Assembly (NCBI GenBank): GCA_003339415.1
Contig: PDHQ01000008.1
Location: 310,001 to 374,000 of the forward strand
DNA length: 64,000 nt
From: Ophiocordyceps camponoti-saundersi (nom. inval.)
Taxonomy: Eukaryota; Ascomycota; Sordariomycetes; Hypocreales; Ophiocordycipitaceae
Reading direction: 5' to 3'
Positions 34,117-43,473 of this stretch are shown here, piece after piece. The translations under genes were made by a program, and so were the position numbers. The notes under the pieces are model-generated. The model worked only from the letters and a program-made list of their open reading frames with translations. It ran no database searches and was not told the origin of the DNA. Positions within the stretch are counted from its first letter, which is position 1, and every line of letters begins with the position of its first letter.

Positions 34117-34940
34117 ATGGCGCTTTCACTTCCGTCCGGCCTCGTTCCTTTGGAAGTGGCCTTTCTCTGCGAGATGGAGCTCGTCACCGTCGTCCCACGC
34201 CAGCGGCTCGACAGCATCAGCCTCCTCACCGTGCGCCTGACTATCCTCCCCCCACAGACAACCTTGTCACTCTCCTGCAGCCCGCTGATATGCACCTAAA
34301 GGGACCGACGCCTCCTCTGCGTCCGCCACACCGGAGCAGTCTCCCGCTCTGGCTCGCGCTGCTTCTCAAGAAGCAGCGCAGGGCCAACATCGTGCCTCCG
34401 CCTTGGCTACACCCGGACTCCCTCCGTGACCTAGTCAAGTACGAGACAACCATCGACACCACTGCCTGGGCGCCGCCGCCGCCGCCCCCGGTTCGTGCTG
34501 ACGCCCGTGGCAACACGAGGCGACTCGATGACGACGCCATCCTGTCGCCTCCCTTCCTGCCCTCTTGCACTGCCGATGCGCCTGCCGACGCCCTACCCTA
34601 TCACTGGCTTGAGCTAGCCGAGATGCTCCTCGCCCATGCCGCCGACGACATCTACTCTGCTTCTGAAGTACGCTCTCTGCTGCGGGACCTGCAGGAGGTT
34701 CGCGCCGCCAAGATGCGCTCCAGTACTGCCCAGCTTCAGTTCGGCGTCGACGGCGTCATGAGCCTGCGCGGCGTGGGCGCCATGGAGCTCGCCGCGAACA
34801 GAGCCTTCCTCGTCGCTGTCATTGACGGCGTCCGCAAGATTGGCGCCACCGCCGAAGCAGTCCGCCGTGAGGACCATGATGAACATCCGGACCAGCACAA
34901 CGACGACGACCTTAGCGACGATGACATGGAATTATCCTGA
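34117..34940 (+). CDS. PSF2: DNA replication complex GINS subunit Psf2
   Basis: Two exons, 34117-34230 and 34302-34940, with a 71-nt intron; 250 aa. The 3' splice site at 34301 is preferred over an earlier CAG because it joins RLDSISLL directly to GPTPPL, as in Psf2 homologues. Conserved blocks: [51 protein letters not shown] and [20 protein letters not shown] (Sld5, Psf1-3) is part of the CMG helicase at replication forks. The acidic C-terminal tail ([12 protein letters not shown]) is usual. A telobox-like CCCTAACCCT sits about 30 bp upstream of the start codon. Confidence 0.93.
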
Positions 34941-35802
34941 TTTTCTTCAAAACAGGCTAGATATTTGTCAGAATAAATACAGGTATTTATTCCATTTATG
35001 CAACACATCCAACAAAATTATTTCCTCACTGAATGCATGCCAAAGGAGAAATAAGAATGAGATCCAAGACGGCGTCAAGTGGCATCGTCCGATCCAAGGC
35101 AAGAAAGAAGCACACAACGCAGCCCGTGAGGCCCCTTAGTCCTTAGTCGTCTGGGGACTCGAGCTTGACGACCATTGTCCACCCTGAATGATGCGAGCTG
35201 CGCCACCATTCATTGTGCCGACTGATGTTGCCTGCGTTGGAACGCCTACTGAATGGACAATATCGTGTATGGTGAGCGAGTGCATCCAGAAAGATGGCAA
35301 TTTGTGTATAACTTATGAGTACCTAGGTTCAAAGCTCCAGTCTTGGATTTTATATGTGGCAGCCACTCCAGTTACTTGGCATTGTTCAAGAGGAGGGAGA
35401 TTCGCATGCTCTGGCTCCATTTCTCTATCGTCTGGTCGCCATCAGGACAACGACATGCTGCGTCATCGAGGGTTCAACATGTCAATCACAGGACTGCTCA
35501 ACCATGTATACATGGCGAATTGGGAGGAGGTCAGATACAGACATAGCTGTACAGGATTTCCAGAAGAAGGATAATATGCTGCTCAGCGGTAGTCTCATGT
35601 CCTTGTATAATGCCGGTTTGCCATCCTGGACTAAGCAACTCAGACGAGGGACGGCGCGTTGCGAAATGCAAACCACCCGTTGGGAGGCATGGGCCAAGGA
35701 GAGGGAGGCACAGTAAGTGATGATAAGTTTCCTGTAATGAGGCTCGAGGGAAATGAGTGCAAATCAGGTCATCTCGCCGCACTGTACTCTAGCCTCTTTC
35801 TC

Positions 35803-36156
35803 TACGGACCGGCTAGCTTGTCAAGGAATGACATCACGGTAACAAGGGGTTCAGTCAGTCAGCCCAGCCTAATACATACGGAAAACCGCAGCCAAAGCAA
35901 GGCTTCATGGCAAGGCATAAAGATGAGGTTCACACGGCTTGCTGCCTCGAATCAAAGCCCTAACAGCTCCTCAGCTAGTTTTTACGGACCGGCTAGCTTA
36001 TAAAGAAATGGCATGACGGTGCAGATTGCCCAAGATGAATCGCAGCCAAGAGAGCGAGCTGGGTGGTAAGGCATAGAGACGAGGCTCACACGGCTTGCTA
36101 CCTCGAGTCATAGTCCTAACAGCTCCTCAGCTAGTTTTTACGGACCGGCTAGCTTG
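35803..36156. repeat. Three copies of a 156-180-bp degenerate repeat
   Basis: TACGGACCGGCTAGCTT recurs at about 35803, 35983 and 36139. Between copies, GAGGCTCACACGGCTTGCT-like and TAACAGCTCCTCAGCTAG segments are also repeated. Direct reading. Confidence 0.88.
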
Positions 36157-36340
36157 TAATAGGCATTGAATGAATCGCGTGAAGCGGATCAGCAGCTTCT
36201 ACGGTAACTCGTCTGTAAACTAAACTGCAATGAGTCGACGATCAGGATGTGGGCCAGGACAGGGAGTGGCAGTCTCATGGCCTCTTCCTTACAGGAAGGG
36301 GGATATATAGGGCATCGATTTCCCCATCATCTGTGTGTGG

Positions 36341-36450
36341 TCTCTCACGCGACTCGCTCCGCTCTCACACGACTCGTGACGCTCTCACGCAACTCGCTAC
36401 ACTCTCACATCACTCGCTACACTCTCACACCGCTCGCTATACTCTCACAC
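36341..36450. repeat. 20-bp minisatellite, five and a half units
   Basis: Unit GCTCTCACACGACTCGCTAC with small variations, in exact 20-bp register, ending about 140 bp before the start codon of the cysteine-rich protein gene. Confidence 0.93.
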
Positions 36451-36590
36451 ATATTGCCACGGTCCTTTTACTCAACATCAGCACTCTTTGACTCTATTCT
36501 CGCAAGAATGCGAGCAACCGTCAAGGTCGGCCGTCACTGTTATTCGTTATACCCCGTTTGTGAGGCTAGCTAACGGACGTGAAAGAAAAG

Positions 36591-37919
36591 ATGCGCTCTT
36601 ACTTCCTGGTCTTGACCTTTGTTATAGGCATATATGCTCGCAGTCTCGAAACAGCAACACTCATGCGAAGGAGTCAATCGTTTGTCGACAAGTTCTTTCG
36701 AGGAATCAATGAAGATCGCGAATTCATTGCCGCTCAAAAGGCGATAAGCGGTGCTCATGCAGCTTTCAAAACGATGTCTAACGAAGTGATATCATCATCC
36801 CAGGATGTTCGAGTGGCAACCTATGGTGGATCCGCTCTGAAAGGGCTCAAGTTCTTCAAGAAGCTATTGAATAAGCCAGATAAGACGGCTTCGGGGTTAT
36901 GGCCGATAAGGCAATTTCCCGATACTGAAACTCAGACACAATTAGAGGCAAGGTGCCGCCAGGAGGGGGGTTGGCCGGAGGGACCTGCAGCAGTCCGACG
37001 AGAATGCAAGGATTGCGAGTGCAAGTTGAAGTGGCTTATTGGTAATCACGGGTCAACTGGATGGTACCCGGTAGGGGTAGGTGCCTTGATAACTACCTAC
37101 CTAGCTACCTATACAGCTGATGAGGACGACGAGAGTATAAGATAACAAGGCAACAGTTCCAACCGCAGGAGCATAACGGAGGACCCGATAAGCCTTTCTT
37201 CAAACCTTCTTTTTTCGATTCTCTGATGGATTCTGCTCGTCGTGAATCCGAGGTCAAGAAAGAACGAAAGAAGATTCATCAGCAGGAAGAACGAAATAAG
37301 AATCATCAGCAGTTCCTCGAGAGACTCAATGAATTGGATGAGCGGGTAAATGCCTTGGCAGCAGTGCAGAAAGAAGCTCGTCGAGATCGGAAGAAGAAAT
37401 TAGCCTGGAAACCTGAGAAGGATCCGAACCAGTTCCACGGATGCCGCTATATTAATACTCTCCGTGGATGGGCTTGCCTAAGTGATTATAACACTTTGGC
37501 ACTATCTTCTACTTTCGAGACCTGGGACGAATGTCGGGTGCCTTGTGAAAAGGAAAGAGTACGTGCATACGCCATACTGCTCTTTGAAACCTTTACAACT
37601 ACCCACATACTAATCCTCCATTCTTTTCTGGTATAGTTGAGGCATTGGGGATGCCTCTGGAAGCGTCGCCCAAGGAGCTTTTATGCTTTTGTGTTCGGCG
37701 GGACATATTCATGGCAATGCCATAACAACAAGCAGCAACGAGCGAATGAGGAAGATTTCACTGATCGTCGCGAATGTGCGAACGCATGCCTTGAGCAGGA
37801 AAAAGTGAGTGGATAGAGATCCTTCAGCTGCTACTTGACATGGATCAAGATCGCTAACCGGTTCTTCCACTCGCACCTAGAAAAGTAGAAAAGTCTCCTA
37901 CTCGTACCCAGTAGAGTGA
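36591..37919 (+). CDS. Secreted cysteine-rich protein with two tandem Cys repeats
   Basis: Best model: 36591-37041, 37125-37558, 37637-37804 and 37881-37919, giving 363 aa. The first intron (GTAATC) is the least certain; the last two are strong and both in phase 0. A signal peptide (MRSYFLVLTFVIGIYA) is followed by a long helical, charged region with a coiled-coil-like Glu/Lys/Arg/Gln segment. Two cysteine repeats close the protein, both with C-x18-C-x3-C endings and with 10 or 21 residues between their first two Cys. An intron separates the two repeats, and another directly follows the second. The pattern weakly recalls Kunitz-type inhibitors but lacks the full disulfide set. No known family was recognised; an effector-like role is a guess from secretion, cysteine content and repeat-rich surroundings. 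Confidence 0.6.
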
Positions 37920-38496
37920 GGAAATAAATAGATCAAGGAAGAATACAGCCGAGAGAATCCAGAGGGGGTTCATAAGAGAATGAGATTTCAGGATTTTGCC
38001 AAATAAAAGACCTCGAGCAAAGAAGACCAAGATATTGGCCGGCCATAAGCTCGGACCCACGGGACAAAAGACAGGGCCATCAAACGGGAAACTGAGGCAC
38101 GACTTGGAGAGTTAGGACTTGTTATGAGTTTTAAGCTGGGAAGGAAATGAACTGAAGATGATGCCCTTGTGGGCAGCTAATATCAGCTAGTCACCTGACC
38201 AGATGAAGCCATCACCTATTTATCCTGGTCCCGCCAGCTTCAGCTAATACACCAGTTCTTCACCCCAAGGTAGAAACTCGAGAATTACAGAGTAAACAGT
38301 TAATTAGAGAGTCAAGAAGGAAAAAGAGAGTAGACAACAAAAGAAAGGAAAAGGAACAAAACCGCCCTGATTAAGAAAAAACCCTCCCTCGGAAAGTAAG
38401 CCAGCAACACCAAGCCTGACGCCGTCATACGCCGTACCTCCAGCAAGACCCCGATGCCTTGAATCGTTGCCAATAACAAAACGTAAGCACAAGCCC
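37920..38496. other. Convergent intergenic region
   Basis: No gene seen; A-rich 3' flanks of the cysteine-rich protein gene and NAF1. Confidence 0.5.
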
Positions 38497-41097
38497 TCAT
38501 GACCACCCGCCGGGAGGCGGCTGCCACTGCGAAGGTGCTTGCCCTCCATTCCGCGCCTGAAGCTGTATTAACGCAGCAACCAGCGCAGGATTCACATACG
38601 CGCCGCCGTTCCCTTGCACCTGGCCTTGGACAGGCGGTTGAGACGGCCAGCCAGGTGGAGCCGAGGTCGGAGCTAGCTGCGGTACCGGAGCCGGTGCGGG
38701 CGTGCTGTAGGTCGGATGAACGGGCCAGGGAGAAGGAGCCGGCCAAGAGAAGGCCGGAGCGGGTCCCGAGTTCCACGGACCATTGTCGTTGATTGGTTGC
38801 GGCGGCGGCGTACGTTGCCGTTGGGGGGCCTGAGGCGGAAGAGAGAAGCCTTCTCTCGGCTGGTCGCGCCTCCGATTGCCTCTTCCCCTGCGATCGCCAC
38901 GACCGTCGCCGCCGCCACGTCGGCCGCGCCGCTGAGGCTGCGACCGCGGCGGCGGCGGCGGCGCGTTCATTGCGGTACCAAAGTCGGCTGGGCGGGAGAG
39001 TGGTTTGTAGGGTCCGTCGACGTCGACGTCGTCGTAGTCGAGGCTTGTCATTTCCTGACGTAGAGGATGGGGATGGGGATGTAGAGTGCCCCTGCTTCTG
39101 TTCCTGTTCCTCGACTTCGCGGCGCGTTTGTGCTCGGCCTCCTTCTCGTCGTCAGAGAACTCCATCTCGTCGGCGGCCACCTCCTCGTCGTGGATATTAC
39201 TGGCGTCGGAGCCCTTGACTGCTCTGAGCGGCTCGGTGAAGACGTACGACGCATGATCAACCGGGTAGAAGACCCTGGTGCCAACTTCGACTCCGAGCTG
39301 CCGTATCTCCTCCTCCGAGTTGAATCGGACCGTGTACATGGGCTGCAGTACCTTGCCCAACGTTTCGGCCACGGCCCCGATCACGACCCTGTCAGCTGTG
39401 CACAATACCGAGCCTGTGTCCAGCACTTGATACTCGCCCGAGATGACAGCCTTGACGACGATATTTCCCTCGACCACGTGCTCGACCAGACCGAGCTCCT
39501 CTATCTTCATATATGGCGTCACGGTAACCTCTGGTCTTGGAATCACCTCATCCGGGAGCTCGTTCTTGCTTCGTGCCGAAGTCGCCGATGGACCTTTGCC
39601 TCCTTTGCCTCCCTCGTCATCAGATCCAGCCTCAGTCTCCATAAGGAGCTTCATCGTCTCGTCAATCCCCAGAAGCTCATAAGCCTCGTCATCTGATTCT
39701 GAGTCGGAGCTGCTGGAATCCGAAGACTCGTACGGGTCCGAATCAACCTCCCACTCCGGATTTTCGCCCTCATCGTTCTGCAGACCCTCGCCGTTGGAGG
39801 TCCGCTCCTCTTCCGCCGGTTCGAAACCCCCTAGGGCGGCTAGAAGCGCGTTAGTCAAGGAAGGAGGACTCTCTGGCGCGTCGACGGCCATGGGATCGCC
39901 CGGGTTCTCATCCTGGTGGCTGGTTTGCAGCTGTTCTTGAGGCGGCTTACTCGTTGTGCCGATGGTGATTTCTGCCTGCGCATGCTCTGTCGACGCGCTG
40001 TCACCGTCTTCGTTGCCATGCTGCTCAACTTCTGTTTTGGTGTCGGTTACTTGTGCGGACCCTGTCGGTACATCGGCCGCTCTTGTCTCTATTTGGTGCT
40101 CACTCGTAGCCACCGTCTCATCCGCTTGCTCAGGCTCGGCCAGCGCGCCGACCTGGTATACTTCCTGGCGCAGCTCCTCGCTCATCGTCACGTCCTCTGC
40201 CGCAGATTCAGATTTCCCATTTTCTTTGCATCGTTCAATCTCTTGTTGGCTAGCTGATATATGAGTCGCTGCTGGCTCCTCAGCCGTCGCAGCGTTGGCG
40301 TCATGGAGATCTTTGTCAGCCTGCCGCGTGCCGTCTTCATCTATTTGACCAGCCGTCTGCGTAGCTGGGTCCGGTAATCTGATCTTTTCTTGTGGACACT
40401 GCTGGCTTCCCTCGTCCGTATCGTGCTTTGACGGAGAGCGCATGTCAAGGTCTTGCGGCGTTTCCTGGGCGCATGCATCACCTTGGTGCTGCTGTAGCGG
40501 GATCGATGAAGACGAATTCGATAGCCCCTCTCTTGATATTGTTGGCGCCCTCGCTTGCTGCTCCTCTTCCATTCCTGCAGGCACCGTCATGTGCTTCTCT
40601 TCTTCTTGTGTCGCAGGCGCCTTCGCTGATTGCTCGTCTCCTGAAATTTCGGATACCGTCATGTGCCTCTCCTCGTCTGTTACTGGAGGCGCTGTTGGCT
40701 GCTCCTCCTCTTCTGGTATCGTAGGCACAGTCGGCGGTGGCTCGTCTCCTGATACTTCAGGCACCGTCTCCTGCTGCTCCTCTCCCGAGACCGTATGCGC
40801 CGCCGTATGTCGTTCGTCACCCGGTAGTGTGGGCACCGTCGTCTGCTGCTCCTCCCCCGAGACCGTATGCGCTGCCGTATGTAGCTCGTCCCCAGGTACT
40901 GTGGGCGCCGTCGCCTGTTGTTCTTCTTCCGAAACTGAGGTCGCCTTCACCTCTCGCACAACTCCCGTCCCCCCCATCTCGCCCACGCCATCAACGTCCT
41001 TTCCATGATCCTGCGGCGCATTCGAAAAGGGCATCAACGGCGGCAAAGTTTCATTCGGAACAGCCTGGCCGAGGCCCGGAATATGAATTCCCGACAT
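38497..41097 (-). CDS. NAF1: H/ACA snoRNP assembly factor NAF1
   Basis: Single long exon of 866 aa. The Gar1-like core lies at about residues 510-640 (GEYQVLDTGSVLC, DRVVIGAVAETLGKVLQPMY and VGTRVFYPVDHASYVFT are diagnostic). It is followed by an acidic segment, a basic Arg/Gly-rich part (RGRRGGGDGRGDRRGRG) and a Pro/Gln-rich tail. NAF1 binds Cbf5 and assists assembly of pseudouridylation and telomerase-type H/ACA particles before Gar1 replaces it. The N-terminal 450 residues are an acidic, repeat-built extension that makes it far longer than the yeast protein. No splice site is needed. Confidence 0.88.
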   Translation of the reverse strand: MSGIHIPGLGQAVPNETLPPLMPFSNAPQDHGKDVDGVGEMGGTGVVREVKATSVSEEEQQATAPTVPGDELHTAAHTVSGEEQQTTVPTLPGDERHTAAHTVSGEEQQETVPEVSGDEPPPTVPTIPEEEEQPTAPPVTDEERHMTVSEISGDEQSAKAPATQEEEKHMTVPAGMEEEQQARAPTISREGLSNSSSSIPLQQHQGDACAQETPQDLDMRSPSKHDTDEGSQQCPQEKIRLPDPATQTAGQIDEDGTRQADKDLHDANAATAEEPAATHISASQQEIERCKENGKSESAAEDVTMSEELRQEVYQVGALAEPEQADETVATSEHQIETRAADVPTGSAQVTDTKTEVEQHGNEDGDSASTEHAQAEITIGTTSKPPQEQLQTSHQDENPGDPMAVDAPESPPSLTNALLAALGGFEPAEEERTSNGEGLQNDEGENPEWEVDSDPYESSDSSSSDSESDDEAYELLGIDETMKLLMETEAGSDDEGGKGGKGPSATSARSKNELPDEVIPRPEVTVTPYMKIEELGLVEHVVEGNIVVKAVISGEYQVLDTGSVLCTADRVVIGAVAETLGKVLQPMYTVRFNSEEEIRQLGVEVGTRVFYPVDHASYVFTEPLRAVKGSDASNIHDEEVAADEMEFSDDEKEAEHKRAAKSRNRNRSRGTLHPHPHPLRQEMTSLDYDDVDVDGPYKPLSRPADFGTAMNAPPPPPRSQPQRRGRRGGGDGRGDRRGRGNRRRDQPREGFSLPPQAPQRQRTPPPQPINDNGPWNSGPAPAFSWPAPSPWPVHPTYSTPAPAPVPQLAPTSAPPGWPSQPPVQGQVQGNGGAYVNPALVAALIQLQARNGGQAPSQWQPPPGGWS
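40700..40930 (-). repeat. 72-nt in-frame repeat in the NAF1 N-terminus
   Basis: CCCGAGACCGTATGCG recurs 72 nt apart (about 40785 and 40857), with degenerate flanking units. The protein repeat is about 24 residues around SGEEQQ and PGDERHTAAH. Confidence 0.8.
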
Positions 41098-42020
41098 ACT
41101 TGAAGATATCGCTGCTTAACGTGCCCAGTCAATGGTTGTTATTCATGGTGATCCGCTGCCCATTAGGGTTTTTTTTCCCTTATCGATTGATGCAGAAAAG
41201 TGAAGGAAAATGGGAAAAAAAAAACAGGCGTAGTCATTAGCGGTAGTCATTAGTCAAGGTGGCTGAGTGTGGCTGAGTCCCACAGGCCAAGGACTCCAAG
41301 GAGAAAAAAAGCGAACGCCCCGCCACCCCCCCCACCCTTCCCGCGTCAACGACATCTAGTACGGATAGACGATCTATAATGCCATGGGATGAGCAAAGGC
41401 CACCTAGAACTGCGGTTTCAGAACATTCCGCTCGGTACACAGTCGACTCCGTAGCTCAAAGCAGTCGATGCCACCCATGTTATTCAAGGATTCGATGGTC
41501 AAGTGTGTGATCATAGGACCTTTTTTTCCCCAGAGGGATAATATCCCAGTCATCTGGGCTATGGCCAGGGCCTTTACGCTCTTCAACAGGAAAATTAAAT
41601 AACAAAGCCTCAATCGAGGCACAGCGGCTAAAGAAAAAGAAAAGGAAGATTGACAGGGACAGCCAACAATAGACCAGACTGACACAGGCCAACCGGGGTG
41701 AACACGGATACCAGGCATCGCGATATAAGGCGAAGAAGATACTGACATACTCTCGCTTGCGAGGCCTTGCACGATAGACCTTTGGTGATGATGGTGATTT
41801 TATTCTTGCGATTATCTCTAGCCCGGGTCCGAGTTAGTGACAAAGCTCTCTTGCAGGCCAAACAGACACGCGGGATGAAAAGTTGCCTGATTCAACATAT
41901 TTGACAGCATTCAAACGCGGTATATCCGTAGATCTGTCAAACATATGAGTGATTGTAGAATATGTTTGAAGAATGTCAACGTCATACAAGGTGGATTTGC
42001 GTCTGTTTCACTCATAGTAG
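41098..42020. other. Intergenic region upstream of NAF1
   Basis: No gene supported. Short open frames on the minus strand lack family signal. T, A and C runs near 41170, 41215 and 41325. Confidence 0.5.
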
Positions 42021-42710
42021 TTGCTTCCTCATAGTATTCACATCACTCGTATCAGCAGAACACGTTGCAGTGGCGCGGCCATCAAAAGTGCCAAGGACAT
42101 CGTGATATACCAGGGAACAATCATTTCAGTCGACCGCTTTCACATATTTGCCTCCACGACGAAGCCATACGCGAATCGTGACGAGAGAAGTCAATTAAGA
42201 AGGTCAAGCCTGGAGTGGAACTCGGCGAGAGAGGCAGCCGTTTCGTCTGGACAGTATTGATCACTACTATCCCACTACTGCACAGAAAAACTGTTCAAAC
42301 CATCAATCTCGGACCTGAATAAACTCGTCAAGAGTCTAGACGTTTCTGGCGAAATCTATCACCGTACGGCATTGCCTCAGGCAAGCCTCTGGCGGTTGTA
42401 TAGCGCAGATGAAGCGCGACAAGATACAAATAGGTCCAGGAAGGTTGTACATATCGTAGATATAAATCTGTCGCGATTGTTTATTGGTTCCGTGATAGCT
42501 GCAATTGAGGATGACTTGCTTTTGCCGAATTCATCGTTGCTGGACCCGAGACTGAAAGAACTTGGACTTGTTGATCCCAGCTGTCAAGATGCACCTGAAC
42601 GATGGCTGGATCCGGACAGGATTAAACTGGCTGCCAGCGCGATCAAGGGCGCATTTCTGTCAGGCTGTATCAGCATTCAACTCCAGAAATGCGCTGATCC
42701 AGTAATGTGA
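42021..42710 (+). pseudogene. Possible gene remnant of unknown family
   Basis: Two open segments in the same frame, 42021-42260 and 42261-42710, are separated only by one TGA. Both have balanced amino-acid composition, and the second reads like a globular helical protein (LFIGSVIAAIEDDLLLP). No ATG with a good context starts the first, and a 32-nt GT-AG segment over the stop is too short for a comfortable intron. I do not recognise the family. It could be a pseudogene, part of a longer mis-modelled gene, or chance. Confidence 0.3.
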
Positions 42711-42716
42711 GCCCAT

Positions 42717-43473
42717 TACGGGTTACAAGCCAGCTGTGAGGGAAGAGAAAGGCACGGTGGGATTTTCCAACTGAAGAGGTTAAGCGGCGGGAGTTGAGGT
42801 TGGATGGGACCTGCGCTACGGCACCTAAACCGTCGCCCCCGCGGAGAAGGTCTCGCAGGCGTGAACCCCGCCCCTGATTAGCGCCTGGGACGAACGGGGT
42901 CTAGGTGGGGTAGGGTCAGAGAGGCACCTATGTAAGCAGGGTTAGGGTCAATTTTATGATTTTATCCATACATCCATCCGTTGCTGCCCAAGAAGGCGGG
43001 ATGGGACATGCTGGGTGCCGCTGTAACGCCGTTGCATCACGTCAAAGGCCATCATCAACCGAAGTCGCAGCAGATACGCTCGTCATCGGGACGAGGGTTC
43101 CATCGCTTGTTGGTGGTAGCACCGTAGCAGTCAGTGCCTACGGCTAGGCGGGCAGCGACCGACGTTCGTTCCGCTCAGACTAAGAAAAAGAAATTATACA
43201 TAAAATACATAAAAACCACGCGAGCCTGGTATTGCGTCGTGCAGTAGCTACCAAGGTAGGGCAGGTAGCCTCGTCCCCCTCCTCCCCGAAATGAATGCCT
43301 CACCTGAGTCCTATTCAGGATCATGCTCCTGCGCCTGCGCCTCACCTCGCCTCGCCACGTAACCTCTCGTCCCGTCTCCGTCTCCGTCTCCGTTTCCGCC
43401 TCGGCCTCTAGGAATCCTTCTCTTCAGCTGCTCCTTCATCTCAACCTACCTGCTGGCTGAATCCCTTTTAGTT
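42717..43473. other. Intergenic region upstream of the YVC1-like gene
   Basis: No gene. A telobox-like GGGTTAGGGT lies at about 42940, and there is a CGTCTC/CGTCTCCGT repeat in the probable leader (43375-43395). Confidence 0.5.

Larger units (their letters stand above)
34941..36590. other. Repeat-rich region without recognised genes
   Basis: The largest open frames have no family signal and irregular composition. Two separate repeat arrays (about 35803-36156 and 36341-36450) occupy the right half and lead up to the cysteine-rich secreted protein gene. Confidence 0.55.

Noticed and set aside
36341..36450. CRISPR-like array of 20-bp units
   Set aside because: Units are contiguous without spacers and the genome is eukaryotic; it is a minisatellite.
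39825..39850. tRNA T-loop-like GGTTCGAAACC
   Set aside because: Lies inside the NAF1 coding sequence and no acceptor or anticodon arms can be folded around it.
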